From: a virus
DNA length: 62,350 bases
Virus record (IMG/VR): IMGVR_UViG_3300035190_001508
Span: 1 to 62,350 of that record
Reading direction: 5' to 3' (one strand)
Shown here: positions 1 to 9,829 of the stretch, piece after piece
Numbering within the stretch: the stretch's first letter is position 1
Layout of the letters: each line of letters begins with the position of its first letter
The notes under the pieces: model-generated
Told to the model about the DNA's origin: nothing
The model's input: the letters and a program-made list of their open reading frames with translations, nothing else
Databases searched by the model: none
Position numbers and translations under genes: made by a program

Positions 1-802
1 CGGAGATCGTGTAGCTATTGGCGCTTATCAAAACGACGGCAACGGTTCTAATTCAGGTCATGTCCGTGTGTACAGCTGGAACGGCACTGCTTGGACTCAG
101 TTAGGCTTAGATATCGACGGCGAAGCCGCTAGCGACCGAAGTGGCTACCGCGTAAGCATGAACGCCGCCGGAGATCGTGTAGCTATTGGCGCTTATCAAA
201 ACGACGGCAACGGTTCTGATTCAGGTCATGTCCGTGTGTACAGCTGGAACGGCACTGCTTGGACTCAGTTAGGCTTAGATATCGACGGCGAAGCCGCTAG
301 CGACTGGAGTGGCTACAGCGTAAGCATGAACGCCGCCGGAGATCGTGTAACTATTGGCGCTATTCAAAACGACGGCAACGGTTCTGATTCAGGTCATGTA
401 CAGGTATATAGTTGGGATGGCTCTGCTTGGACACAGTTAGGCTTAGATATCGACGGCGAAGCCACTTTCGACCTAACTGGCTGGAGCGTAAGCATGAACG
501 CAGCTGGAGATCGTGTAGCTGTTGGCGCTATTGGAAACGACGGCAACGGTTCTAATTCAGGTCATGTCCGTGTGTACAGCTGGAACGGCACTGCTTGGAC
601 TCAGTTAGGCTTAGATATCGACGGCGAAGCTATTGGCGACCAAAGTGGTGTTAGCGTAAGCATGAACGCCGCCGGAGATCGTGTAGCTATTGGCGCTACT
701 CTAAACGACGGCAACGGTCCTGATTCAGGTCATGTCCGTGTGTACGCCGCTGGTTCCCCTGCTCGTATTTCTTGTCCTGTTACACTTTATAAATCTGTCT
801 AA
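1..802 (+). CDS. Tail fibre/spike protein with FG-GAP-like repeats, C-terminal part (5' truncated by window)
   Basis: The reading frame is open from base 2, so the true start lies before the window. The visible part is a tandem array of a 56-residue (168 bp) repeat with the pattern GDRVAIGA..NDGNGS.SGHVRVYSWNGTAWTQLG, resembling FG-GAP/beta-propeller blades found in phage fibres and adhesins. Nearly five repeats are visible, followed by a short tail ending YKSV. It is followed after 5 bp by the next virion gene. Because the right end of the window also stops inside a repetitive fibre gene, this may be the C-terminal half of the same gene, broken by assembly. A role in host recognition is inferred from family resemblance and position. 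Confidence 0.75.
   Translation, partial: GDRVAIGAYQNDGNGSNSGHVRVYSWNGTAWTQLGLDIDGEAASDRSGYRVSMNAAGDRVAIGAYQNDGNGSDSGHVRVYSWNGTAWTQLGLDIDGEAASDWSGYSVSMNAAGDRVTIGAIQNDGNGSDSGHVQVYSWDGSAWTQLGLDIDGEATFDLTGWSVSMNAAGDRVAVGAIGNDGNGSNSGHVRVYSWNGTAWTQLGLDIDGEAIGDQSGVSVSMNAAGDRVAIGATLNDGNGPDSGHVRVYAAGSPARISCPVTLYKSV
2..745 (+). repeat. 168-bp tandem coding repeats (56 aa units)
   Basis: The unit starting GGAGATCGTGTA recurs at about 2, 170 and 338, and then with more divergence through about 740. Adjacent units are nearly identical over long stretches, which suggests recent expansion and is the likely reason the assembly starts here. Confidence 0.85.
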
Positions 803-807
803 TTCTA

Positions 808-1392
808 ATGGCCACACTCGACGACATTAACACCCTGCCCGAAGCCAGATTCCTTACTCTGGACGACAAAATGGCTATTGCCGAGCAGGATGACCGTCGT
901 TCGCCAAAGCGTATTAGTGTGGGCCAGCTTACAACTCTTATGGAGTTGGGCAATCCCGCCAGAGGTCAGGTCAGTGTGCAGAATAACACCACCGAAACCA
1001 ACATTATTACACAAAACGAATTTGTCGAAGCGGGCCTTAACGGAACGCTAGACACCAGCACCGTTGTAAACTTCACGGCCCTTGCCGACGGCAGGATCGG
1101 ATTGCGCTACACTGGCTCTGACAACAGGATCTTTTTGTGCTACGGAAGCTATGATGGTACCGCTGGAAATAACCAAATGCTTGCCATCCGTTTGGCTAAG
1201 AACGGTGTCTCTATTCCAGAGACTGAGTGCCGCGCATTCACCGCCAGCAACTCTCAGGAAGCTAAACTAGTTTGTTCGTGGATGATTGAGTTAGCCACTA
1301 ACGACACCCTTTCTATTGTTTTGACCAACGCCAGCAATACCCATGACATTTTAATTAAACGCGGCAGAGTTGTCGCAAACGCTATTTCCTAA
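808..1392 (+). CDS. Fibre-associated virion protein, 194 aa
   Basis: The N-terminal 50 residues (MATLDDINTLPEARFLTLDD, ending ISVGQLTTLMEL) resemble the 57-aa protein encoded at 59544-59717, so this segment is probably a shared virion attachment or trimerisation module. The remaining 140 residues are predicted beta-rich (NFTALADGRIGLRYTGSD), as expected of a small jelly-roll fibre tip, but I cannot assign a family. The stop overlaps the ATG of the next gene (TAATG), so the two are translationally coupled. A structural role is inferred from position among fibre genes. Confidence 0.6.
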   Translation: MATLDDINTLPEARFLTLDDKMAIAEQDDRRSPKRISVGQLTTLMELGNPARGQVSVQNNTTETNIITQNEFVEAGLNGTLDTSTVVNFTALADGRIGLRYTGSDNRIFLCYGSYDGTAGNNQMLAIRLAKNGVSIPETECRAFTASNSQEAKLVCSWMIELATNDTLSIVLTNASNTHDILIKRGRVVANAIS

Positions 1393-1769
1393 TGCTAGCC
1401 GCAAATTACGACATTACCATTGATCGCGCAGCTGAGTACAGCTTCGTTCTGACCCTACAGAACCAGCTTGGGCAGGCCGTTGACTTGGACCCGCCATCCG
1501 CGGACCCCTATGCTTTCTACGCGGACATCCGCGAAACAGCCACTAAAAAAGAAATTGTATCTTTTGCAGCGGATATTATTAATGGCGGCGACAACGGTCA
1601 GGTTTCTTTTAAGCTTTCCGAAGCCAGCACCTTGCAGCTTAGACCATCCACCAGCTACGAGTACGACATCTTCATGCAGCGCGGCGGCGTTATGGAACGC
1701 TTACTGTACGGCTCCGTTACGGTCCGCGCTAACATTACAAAAGGAGCACCAGTAGACCCAATTCTTTAA
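1392..1769 (+). CDS. Fibre adaptor/baseplate-like protein, 125 aa (paralogue of 61574-61915)
   Basis: The protein begins MLAANYDITIDRAAEYSFVL, has a YADIRE motif near the middle and ends near LLYGSVTVRANIT. The product of 61574-61915 shows the same layout (AANYNLSI, YIAEIRE, LLYGTVNAVSNIS), so the two are paralogues. Each lies directly before a large fibre gene, which suggests an adaptor that joins a fibre to the virion. Its length and beta-rich pattern resemble N-terminal domains of baseplate upper proteins (BppU type), but I hold that only loosely. Confidence 0.6.
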   Translation: MLAANYDITIDRAAEYSFVLTLQNQLGQAVDLDPPSADPYAFYADIRETATKKEIVSFAADIINGGDNGQVSFKLSEASTLQLRPSTSYEYDIFMQRGGVMERLLYGSVTVRANITKGAPVDPIL

Positions 1770-1773
1770 GACC

Positions 1774-4023
1774 ATGCCATCCGACACCTACACACTTATT
1801 ATTTCAGACGCTGGCGTTAGCATTCCGTCAACGCACGCTAGCGCGCACCTTACCGGGGGCACCGACGCAATTCCAGTAGCGACCACCACTACTAGCGGAC
1901 TTATGAGCGCGGCAATGGTGACGGAACACGTTGCTAACAACCTTAAGACTTCTAATGCTACACACACCGGCGACGTAGTGGACACGGCGGGCTCCTTAAA
2001 GGTTACCGGCATTAACAGCGTAAAGCTTGCGGATCTGCCAACTGGAATCCTTAAGGTAACAACCGGCACAGGCGCGGTTGGTATTGCCGGCTCTGGCGAT
2101 TTCCCGACACTTAACCAAAACACAACCGGCCGGGCCGCTGTTGCCACGCTTGCCGACACAGCTACCGTGGCTCTTACCGCTAATACAGCCACAACAGCCA
2201 CTACCGCTACTAATGCCACCAACGCCATTAACGCCACCAACGCCGTTAACGCCACCAACGCCGTTAACGCACAGACGGCAGTTACCGCCACAAGCGCTAC
2301 TACCGCAACTACAGCCACGTCGGCCGGTACAGCAACCACGGCTACCTCCGCAACCACAGCTGGCACTGCTACTAATCTTGCGAACGGCGCTCTGGGTTCT
2401 GTCCCCTACCAGTCAGCTATTGGAGAAACCGCTATGCTGCCGTATGGTTCCGCTGGTCAGGTCCTTACGTCTAATGGACAAGCCGCACCAAGCTGGGCCC
2501 CGGTGGCTCTTTCGTCCGGCACTGTTGTTGGCGTTAGTAATGGTGGAACCGGTAAGACCAGCCTTACCGGTATTCTAGTTGGAAACGGCACAAGCCCTAT
2601 TGATACAGTTGCTGCACCCGATAGCGAAATTGTCGGCATTAGTGACACACAAACTTTGACCAATAAAACGCTTAGCTCCAACACGCAGTACCAGAGCGCT
2701 ATTAGCGTTGCCAACGGCGGCACCGGACAACAAACTTTTACGGCTGGTATTCTTACGGCTAACGGCACCAATTCGTTTTTAACCATTACCAAGCCAGACG
2801 GGGCTTTGGTTGGGTCAACGGATTCTCAGACCTTGGACAACAAGGCATTCGGCACCGGCACACAACTTGGGACACCAATAAGTGGTAACTTACTTAACTG
2901 TACTAACTTACCGCTTACTGATGGTGACGGTGTTAGTGGCATTCTTCCTGTTGCTAATGGTGGCACAGGTCAGTCTTCATTTTCTGAAGGTATTCTAAAA
3001 GTTAATAGCTCAGGTGCCATTATATCGACACCTTCTGCCGGTGACCTTGTTACTACAGACGGAACCCAAACAATTATTAATAAAACATTTGGTGCAAACA
3101 CAAACCTCGGGGCACCTACTGCCGGTGATTTAACAAATTGTACGAACGTACAACTTGATACCGGTGTGGAGGGCGTCCTCCCCGCCGCAAACGGTGGAAC
3201 CGATCAAGGCAGTTACACAGCAGGAGATATTTTATTTGCAGATTCTACAGATAGTTTATCCAAGCTATCAACTATTGCTGGTGACAATGTCTTGCTCAGC
3301 AGTGGAGTGGGTATTGGACCAACTTATGGAAAAGTCGGACTTACTACTCATGTTTCTGGTATTCTTCCAATTGAAAACGGCGGTACCGGTAATACTACTG
3401 GTTCGGTGAACGCTGAAGACATTACAGGTATTCTTCCCGTATCTAAGGGTGGCACTGGCATGGCTAGCCTTACTGGTTATGTTTATGGCAATGGTGTGGG
3501 AGCAATGACAGCGAGCGCAACTATCCCAATGACCGTTCTCACCGGTGCATCTCGTGGTATTAATTATTCGGCTGGTTCCTCAAATACAATAAGCAGTACC
3601 ACACAAAATTCTTGGCACCCAGTTAACCCACAAGGTACTCTTTCAAACGACGTAGGGATGAGTCTCGGTAGTTCTAATAGGTTTTCATTAAAAAACACAT
3701 CTGGCTCAACTAGAACATATATTGTTGAAGCAAGAGCCCGGGTGTACGCTGCCGCAGCACCTCCAGCTGCGACATATTTTGGTATGCGACTCTATACGGG
3801 ATTTGAGAATGGATCTTGGGCTGTTGTTTCTGAATCCGATACTGTGGCGGATAGGTCAGCTACAAGTTTGGGCGACTTGCGTGTGTTATCGACTTCTTGT
3901 ATAGTTGAATTAAGTGTTAACGAAGAAGTGGCCATCTACATAAGTCAGTACGCAATTAGCGGTACTCATACTTTAAGTATAGCATCAAGTAATCATTATT
4001 TAAGCGCAATCGCTATTATCTAA
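1774..4023 (+). CDS. Long tail fibre protein, 749 aa
   Basis: The N-terminal part contains LTGGTDAIP, typical of phage fibre shafts. Residues of about 110-205 are a low-complexity stretch of Ala/Thr/Asn (TATTATNATNAINATNAV). The middle has repeated VANGGTG motifs spaced 30-60 residues apart (SVANGGTGQQ, PVANGGTGQS, PIENGGTGN, PVSKGGTGMA), as in T4-type and lambdoid fibres. The last 150 residues are a beta-rich tip. Base composition becomes more AT-rich after about 2880, so the 3' half may have a different origin. Fibre function is well supported; the receptor is unknown. Confidence 0.8.
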   Translation: MPSDTYTLIISDAGVSIPSTHASAHLTGGTDAIPVATTTTSGLMSAAMVTEHVANNLKTSNATHTGDVVDTAGSLKVTGINSVKLADLPTGILKVTTGTGAVGIAGSGDFPTLNQNTTGRAAVATLADTATVALTANTATTATTATNATNAINATNAVNATNAVNAQTAVTATSATTATTATSAGTATTATSATTAGTATNLANGALGSVPYQSAIGETAMLPYGSAGQVLTSNGQAAPSWAPVALSSGTVVGVSNGGTGKTSLTGILVGNGTSPIDTVAAPDSEIVGISDTQTLTNKTLSSNTQYQSAISVANGGTGQQTFTAGILTANGTNSFLTITKPDGALVGSTDSQTLDNKAFGTGTQLGTPISGNLLNCTNLPLTDGDGVSGILPVANGGTGQSSFSEGILKVNSSGAIISTPSAGDLVTTDGTQTIINKTFGANTNLGAPTAGDLTNCTNVQLDTGVEGVLPAANGGTDQGSYTAGDILFADSTDSLSKLSTIAGDNVLLSSGVGIGPTYGKVGLTTHVSGILPIENGGTGNTTGSVNAEDITGILPVSKGGTGMASLTGYVYGNGVGAMTASATIPMTVLTGASRGINYSAGSSNTISSTTQNSWHPVNPQGTLSNDVGMSLGSSNRFSLKNTSGSTRTYIVEARARVYAAAAPPAATYFGMRLYTGFENGSWAVVSESDTVADRSATSLGDLRVLSTSCIVELSVNEEVAIYISQYAISGTHTLSIASSNHYLSAIAII

Positions 4024-4024
4024 T

Positions 4025-7006
4025 ATGGCAATCTCTCAGTTACCGCAAGCCCCATATCGCCAAGACCGTAAGCTGTTTCCAACACCAGTTGTTGGGGACG
4101 TGCTATTCAGTCAGGTAAAGGACTGCACCCGCATCGAGATTCCTGAATACGGAACCCCGCATCCCGACACAAAAAAGTGGCCGGACCACAAGCTGGTCTT
4201 CGTAAAGCCGGTAGACATTGAACGCGACGGGATCTTTGAGTTCTTCTACGCAGCAGACCGCGATAACCAAGACCAGTACAACTTTACGTACTCGCAAGGC
4301 GAGCTAGTCCTTACCAGAACCTACATTGTTTCTAGGGGTTCTTTGGAGGACTTTGTAGAACCAAAGCTCGGGCAGGACGACCCGGCTTTTCCAGAGTACA
4401 AGTTTGCTACCCAGCAAGTCCAGCGCGTCGAAGACAAGGAGCTTGATTCTTTGTACGTGGCCGTTCAGCGTTTCTATGCGAAGCACAACACCACGTTCGC
4501 TGTAGATACCGAAACCAAGACCGGCTACAAAATTCGTAGGGTAAGTACTCTTAACAAAGAACTGTCCGAGTCAGGCAACAGCAGCAGTAGTTTTGACGAA
4601 AAGGGCTGGACCAACCGCCAAGAGACCGTACAAATTACCGGCGGGACAACCCTGACCACCATTGACCAGAAGCCTTTTGTTAAGGTCCAAAGCGACACCA
4701 CAATTAGCGGCACGCCGGTGGTCCCCGAGACCGGAACCGGAAGCAGCCGCTTAATCTACGACAACGGTGAGACCAAGGTCTACGAGAACATAAACGACAC
4801 AAGCACCCCCAAGACTGGACCCGCTGGTGTGGAGAAAGAGTCGCGCCCATACGTATTGCTTACCACCGATAAAAGCTTTAGCACAACAAGCGACATAACC
4901 GGCCCAACCGGCTCGTCGCAAGTGGTTTTTAACGACGGTGAAACCACCGTGTACGAGGTAAACAATATTTCCGCTATTGCGCGTCCACAAAAGGTCGGTG
5001 ATGAGAAGGAGGAACGCCCGTACGCTAGCCTTAATACATCTAAGCGTTACTCTACAAACGGTGATGTAGCGACCAAAACAGGATCGTCCAATATTGTTTG
5101 GACCGACGGCACCACTACAATTTACGAGGTAAACGAAATAACTGCCAGCCCAAAGGCTGCCAGCGTTGGTGAGGAAAAAGAAGAGCGCCCGTACGCGCGC
5201 CTTACAACAGCAAAGCGTTATGCTACCAGCGGTACAGTTAACACCGGCACCGGCTCGTCCAATGTTGTTTGGACAGACGGTAACCTTACAATTTATGAGG
5301 TAAACGAAGTAACTGCTACTGCAAAGGCTGCCAGCGTTGGTGAGGAAAAAGAAGAGCGTCCGTACGCGCGCCTTACAACCGCAAAGCGTTACGCTACCAG
5401 CAGTACAGTTAATACCAACACCGGATCGTCCAACGTTGTTTGGACAGACGGAATTACTACAATTTATGAGGTAAGTGAAATAACTGCTAACCCAAAGGCT
5501 ACTAGTGTTGGGCAGGAAAAAGAAGAGCGCCCGTACGCACGCCTTACAACAGAAAAGCGTTATGCTACCAGCGGTACAGTTACTACCGGCACCGGCTCGT
5601 CTAATGTCGTTTGGACAGACGGCGCTACCACAATTTATGAAGTAAACGAAATAACCGCTAACGCAAAAGCTGCTACTGTCGGTGAAGAAAAAGAAGAGCG
5701 CCCGTACGCTAGTTTAAGAACAGCAAAGCGTTATTCTACCAGCAGTTCGGTTGGCACTAAAACCGGCTCTTCCAATGTTGTTTGGACTGACGGCGTTACC
5801 ACAATTTATGAAATAAATGAAATAACCGCTGTCGCCAAATTTTCTCAGGCCGGAGAAGAGAAAGAAGAACGCCCGTACGCTACCCTTACTACTCGCAAAA
5901 AATACTCAAGTTCTCCTACGGTTGGGTCTAAGACCGGCTCCTCCAACGCAGTTTGGACAGACGGTAGTCTTACAATTTATGAGGTAAATGAAATAACTGC
6001 TAGTGCGAAATCAAACAATGTTGGAGAAGAAAAAGAAGTACGTCCTTACGTAACTCTTACAACTAAAAAACGTTACTCAACTAGCGGCAATATTAGTACT
6101 AAAACAGGTTCGTCCAATGTTGTTTGGACCGACGGTACTACCACAATTTACGAAGTAAATGAAATTACACCACAAGTTCAAACTGGCGATCCCGGTTTTG
6201 AACTTAGAACCGAGCCATGGGGTAGTTACAGACTTAACAAAAAATATGTTACAGCACCAAATACTGCCCAAAGTAAAGTCGGCGGGGCTACTCTTATATA
6301 TACTGACGGTAACGTAAAAGTTTACGAAGAAACAACTACGGAAATAGTTAAACTTAATTCTGAAAAATATACATCAGCCAAGTCTTTGCGTGATGGCCCA
6401 TATATTGAAGAGACTCAAACTTCATACGTGCAGGCTAGTTCGGGCGCTAGCATAAGTTCAGGTAACGATTACTACACGGTAACCGAAGTATTTAATGACG
6501 GGGACCAGAAAGTATTTAAATTAGACGAGTTAAAATTAACGAACAACCCACTAGAATGGGACGAAATTATTAACTACGAATGGCCAACTGTGCTTACAGA
6601 TATTGATTTAAAAGGGTGGAAATCGAGAGCTACTGGAGAGTATGTTTACTACCCACGTTATTACTTTAAACAAGGGTTTAGCGGGCCTCAGAAAGCAACA
6701 AAAAAACGCTATTGGCAAAAAGCTAAACCAATTGTAGTGGCCCCGCCTAAACTAATTCCTGAAGGAGTATCGTTTCGCAGTCCGTTATTTACTGTTGAAG
6801 TTCCCCCTTGCCTCCATGCAGAGTTTACTCTTAACTCAAATAATTCCACTACAGACCCGGAGTGGGAGTACACACTAGACAGCAAGACTTTTAAAGCGAC
6901 AACTCCACCAGACTGGCCAGCTGAGATTAAGTGGGTAGAGTCAGAGCCACACAAAGGCGGTTACATTGTTACCGAAACAACAATTAAAAAACCAGAAATT
7001 AAATGA
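4025..7006 (+). CDS. Repeat-containing virion/tail fibre protein, 993 aa
   Basis: The first 220 residues are unique and rich in charged and aromatic residues. The centre holds eight clear copies and one degenerate copy of a 57-residue unit (KEERPYARLTTAKRYATSG then SSNVVWTDG then TIYEVNEIT). The C-terminal 200 residues are unique again, with a Pro/Trp-rich end. The array suggests an extended beta-rich stalk. It lies between a fibre gene and two more structural-looking genes; its stop overlaps the next start (ATGA). No family is recognised outside this description. Confidence 0.65.
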   Translation: MAISQLPQAPYRQDRKLFPTPVVGDVLFSQVKDCTRIEIPEYGTPHPDTKKWPDHKLVFVKPVDIERDGIFEFFYAADRDNQDQYNFTYSQGELVLTRTYIVSRGSLEDFVEPKLGQDDPAFPEYKFATQQVQRVEDKELDSLYVAVQRFYAKHNTTFAVDTETKTGYKIRRVSTLNKELSESGNSSSSFDEKGWTNRQETVQITGGTTLTTIDQKPFVKVQSDTTISGTPVVPETGTGSSRLIYDNGETKVYENINDTSTPKTGPAGVEKESRPYVLLTTDKSFSTTSDITGPTGSSQVVFNDGETTVYEVNNISAIARPQKVGDEKEERPYASLNTSKRYSTNGDVATKTGSSNIVWTDGTTTIYEVNEITASPKAASVGEEKEERPYARLTTAKRYATSGTVNTGTGSSNVVWTDGNLTIYEVNEVTATAKAASVGEEKEERPYARLTTAKRYATSSTVNTNTGSSNVVWTDGITTIYEVSEITANPKATSVGQEKEERPYARLTTEKRYATSGTVTTGTGSSNVVWTDGATTIYEVNEITANAKAATVGEEKEERPYASLRTAKRYSTSSSVGTKTGSSNVVWTDGVTTIYEINEITAVAKFSQAGEEKEERPYATLTTRKKYSSSPTVGSKTGSSNAVWTDGSLTIYEVNEITASAKSNNVGEEKEVRPYVTLTTKKRYSTSGNISTKTGSSNVVWTDGTTTIYEVNEITPQVQTGDPGFELRTEPWGSYRLNKKYVTAPNTAQSKVGGATLIYTDGNVKVYEETTTEIVKLNSEKYTSAKSLRDGPYIEETQTSYVQASSGASISSGNDYYTVTEVFNDGDQKVFKLDELKLTNNPLEWDEIINYEWPTVLTDIDLKGWKSRATGEYVYYPRYYFKQGFSGPQKATKKRYWQKAKPIVVAPPKLIPEGVSFRSPLFTVEVPPCLHAEFTLNSNNSTTDPEWEYTLDSKTFKATTPPDWPAEIKWVESEPHKGGYIVTETTIKKPEIK
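4832..6180 (+). repeat. 171-bp tandem coding repeats (57 aa units)
   Basis: The conserved GTACGC of the ERPYA motif recurs at 5191, 5362 and 5533, exactly 171 bp apart, and continues in more diverged copies on both sides. The central units are the most alike, which points to array growth by slippage or recombination in the middle. Confidence 0.85.
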
Positions 7007-7494
7007 GCGAACTCAACAACATACGACCAATACCTAGCCGTTTATTTACTCCTTCTTTTGTTAGTGGGCAGAAAAATGTGGCTCCAATTAGTAACGCGTG
7101 GGTTCCAAAGTTTTCGTTTAGGGACGCTGCTATAGATGTAACTTTTGGGGCCGGTGTAGTAAATGGATTTTTACCGACAAACTGGAACGATAAGTTTTCA
7201 ATCCCAATGTCCAGCGAGCGTTATGTTAAACTTGAGGTCGGGGCGACTATTAATGGTCTCAATAGCGTTAAGTTACTCGTAGAAAATACGCCAACAACTA
7301 TTAATGAGTTTAGAAAAGATTACCCGCCCATTAAATTTAAATTTATTTTAGGAATCCTTAAAGGTAAAAATTATGCTATGACCTTTAACGCCCCAATAAC
7401 TGTAACACCAATCGAAGCTTTTAGAGAACCAATAAAAGAACCGAAACCGGGTGAACAGCCGTTTAGCAGGTACTGGCATTGGTCTATTAGTTAA
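7003..7494 (+). CDS. Hypothetical virion-region protein, 163 aa
   Basis: The start overlaps the previous stop (ATGA), indicating translational coupling. The sequence is soluble and mixed alpha/beta, with FTPSFVSGQKNVAP near the N-terminus and a charged Pro-rich C-terminus. The gene is AT-rich compared with those before 6000, as is the next gene. I recognise no family; its position within the fibre block suggests a structural or chaperone role. Confidence 0.55.
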   Translation: MSELNNIRPIPSRLFTPSFVSGQKNVAPISNAWVPKFSFRDAAIDVTFGAGVVNGFLPTNWNDKFSIPMSSERYVKLEVGATINGLNSVKLLVENTPTTINEFRKDYPPIKFKFILGILKGKNYAMTFNAPITVTPIEAFREPIKEPKPGEQPFSRYWHWSIS

Positions 7495-7498
7495 TTAT

Positions 7499-9829
7499 AT
7501 GGCTGTTAATTATGTCACAGCCGAGTCAAATGCTGGTGTTTTTAATCCAGTATTTTCTTCAATATCTGTTACTGGTACCTATACAAGTACAAGAACGGGG
7601 GCTAGTGGTCTGACAAGATCAGGAAGGGATACCCATTCGGAGAGCACTGGTTTCACCAACAATGTAGCTAGTTCTCAAACCTCGAAATACGGCGTGACAT
7701 ACGCCGGTAATTTCGTTACCAGAGATTCTGCTAACACCACCAAAACAGGACTTTCCGCAACGACTGTAACAGGCGAAGGTCGTTTTAGTTATATGCGTAG
7801 TGGTTCTGTGGGCAAAGGTCAATATGATGACTCGCCTGAACAGTCTACTACGTATGAGCCACATGGAATTTCGTATTCTCTTAAAAATACAACTATAGCC
7901 TACAACTATAATAAGCTAAAAGACACTACAGTTAGTTACGATATAAACTATCCAAAAACAAGTTTTTCAACAGAAACTTCAGTTAGTTTTAGTAACACAA
8001 CTGCAGTCGTAGCCCTGCCGTATAATAAAGTTATATTAACCATAAGTTCTAAGTTTACTGCAAGTAAAACTTCTACAGTAAATACATTTTACAGTTCTTC
8101 ATATAGACGTAAAACTTATGACGGTGGTACCGATGGTACGCTAAATGGTGTAGAGGCAAAATCAGAAAAAAATAATAAATTTGAAGATTATTATTTTAAA
8201 GATGTAGTTTTTAAGACCAACAGTATTGGTTTTTATCCAGCACAACTGTGGGTTTATAAAAACGGAACTGGAGTTATTTCTGATTGCTTTAGTCAAGTAA
8301 AAGCTGGTAATTATACACTACAACTACCCCGCGTTAGTTCTAGTAGAAATTATGATGTAATAACGTATACAGATCCAGAAGGCACTTCAAATGAGTACGA
8401 TAAATCTGTTTCTTCTATCCAAGACTTTAAGCTGAATAATAAAATTGTTACCTATGATGGTTACATGTTTGCTACTTATTCAACTTTAACTGAAACTGGC
8501 CAAATAGGATTGGGCCCCGCCCCCGGCATACTTACCGCAATAAATGGAAATGTTGTTGAAGATATTCAGACTTCTATAAATGACGTAATTTATTACGAAG
8601 TTTCCATTTTATCTAAAATAGATGAATCATATTCATACTCTTATAGTTTGGGCACGACAACAAATGCAAGAACATTTGATTACCTTTACACAACAAAAGC
8701 TTATTCGTTTCCTCAAGTATTTTCAAAAACGGTAAACTCAAAAATAGAAAAGCCGTGGGTTTTGGCTATACAAACTTCTAGTAGCGACGAAGCAAATTGG
8801 ACAATTTATGGGGGTGGTGGAGAAACGCGAGGGTATGGCGCATCTACAGACTACACAATACGCCAAGGATTTTACACGCTGCCGTATGTAAAACTACTGG
8901 AGGATAACCCAAATTTTCCGTTTGCGTTTACGTGTAAAACATTGCCAGATGGGTTCATAGGATTTGCGGGAACCTTTGACGAAAGTTTTACAACTAAAAA
9001 AGAAGCTTACCGTAGCATTGTTTACCACAAGCAAGGAAATTTAATTTCATTCAAAAACGCTGTTGAGTTTAATTTGTTTGATCTAGAGTCAAAACTATTT
9101 GCACAAATAAGAAAAAATGGCACGGTAATTATACCAAAAACTTACCATGAATTTGAGGACTTTACTGTTAGCGCCGAGCCCCCAAAAAGATTAACAACGT
9201 CAGCAGAATTTAGCGTATACTATTCAACAACAGTTCAAAGCACTAGGAGCACGCGCGTATCAACAAATTCTAAATATAAAGAATACGGTATAACAAAAAC
9301 ACGAGGCAGTGGTTTAGAGTTTACTACTGGGCTAACCTCCACAGAATATACTTATTCTGTATCTGCTTATTCAATAACAAACACTACAAACACTATAGAA
9401 ACTGTTATTACGTATGAGTATAGTGTTACAGACAAAAAAAATAAAGATTATTTTACAACTGGTATTGCAAATACTACTTGTTACGCGTTTACTTACTATG
9501 ACGAGTACGCCCCACTGATGGGACATGCTGTAACTTATGGAATGGTCGGTGGTGTAGGTTTTGGTAACTGCGTCATGGAAGTAGGGCCTATTCTTTTAAA
9601 ATATACCTTGGCTAACGCAGACGGACGAACAGCAAAATCAAAAATTAGTTTTTCTAATGTTTCCAAAAAAAGGTTGTTGACAATTAAAGAAGATCAGTTT
9701 ATGTATTTTGAAGCATTTCCAATATACACAACTCATAAGAAAATTGGTTACTATCCTTACGCCCAAGAAGCCATAGATTTGGGTTATTGGAGCACATGGG
9801 GTGAATACATTAATTATTACGACGAATGA
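7499..9829 (+). CDS. Large Ser/Thr/Tyr-rich virion protein, 776 aa
   Basis: The ATG at 7499 is preferred because the upstream gene ends at 7494; an in-frame start at 7451 would overlap it by 44 bp. The protein is dominated by Ser, Thr, Tyr and Asn with few charged residues (for example YSYSYSLGTTTNARTF), as expected for an extended beta-structured fibre or appendage. No transmembrane segment or signal peptide is evident. The gene is markedly AT-rich relative to its flanks. Its stop overlaps the glycosyltransferase start (ATGA). A modified fibre glycoprotein is an attractive but unproven reading. Confidence 0.6.
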   Translation: MAVNYVTAESNAGVFNPVFSSISVTGTYTSTRTGASGLTRSGRDTHSESTGFTNNVASSQTSKYGVTYAGNFVTRDSANTTKTGLSATTVTGEGRFSYMRSGSVGKGQYDDSPEQSTTYEPHGISYSLKNTTIAYNYNKLKDTTVSYDINYPKTSFSTETSVSFSNTTAVVALPYNKVILTISSKFTASKTSTVNTFYSSSYRRKTYDGGTDGTLNGVEAKSEKNNKFEDYYFKDVVFKTNSIGFYPAQLWVYKNGTGVISDCFSQVKAGNYTLQLPRVSSSRNYDVITYTDPEGTSNEYDKSVSSIQDFKLNNKIVTYDGYMFATYSTLTETGQIGLGPAPGILTAINGNVVEDIQTSINDVIYYEVSILSKIDESYSYSYSLGTTTNARTFDYLYTTKAYSFPQVFSKTVNSKIEKPWVLAIQTSSSDEANWTIYGGGGETRGYGASTDYTIRQGFYTLPYVKLLEDNPNFPFAFTCKTLPDGFIGFAGTFDESFTTKKEAYRSIVYHKQGNLISFKNAVEFNLFDLESKLFAQIRKNGTVIIPKTYHEFEDFTVSAEPPKRLTTSAEFSVYYSTTVQSTRSTRVSTNSKYKEYGITKTRGSGLEFTTGLTSTEYTYSVSAYSITNTTNTIETVITYEYSVTDKKNKDYFTTGIANTTCYAFTYYDEYAPLMGHAVTYGMVGGVGFGNCVMEVGPILLKYTLANADGRTAKSKISFSNVSKKRLLTIKEDQFMYFEAFPIYTTHKKIGYYPYAQEAIDLGYWSTWGEYINYYDE

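Noticed and set aside
1788-2366. Long minus-strand frame opposite the fibre gene.
   Set aside because: It mirrors the Ala/Thr-rich low-complexity shaft and encodes an Ala/Val-only protein; the fibre frame is the real gene.
4832-6180. Regular repeats considered as CRISPR or non-coding satellite.
   Set aside because: The period is 171 bp, in frame, with protein-level conservation and no spacers.
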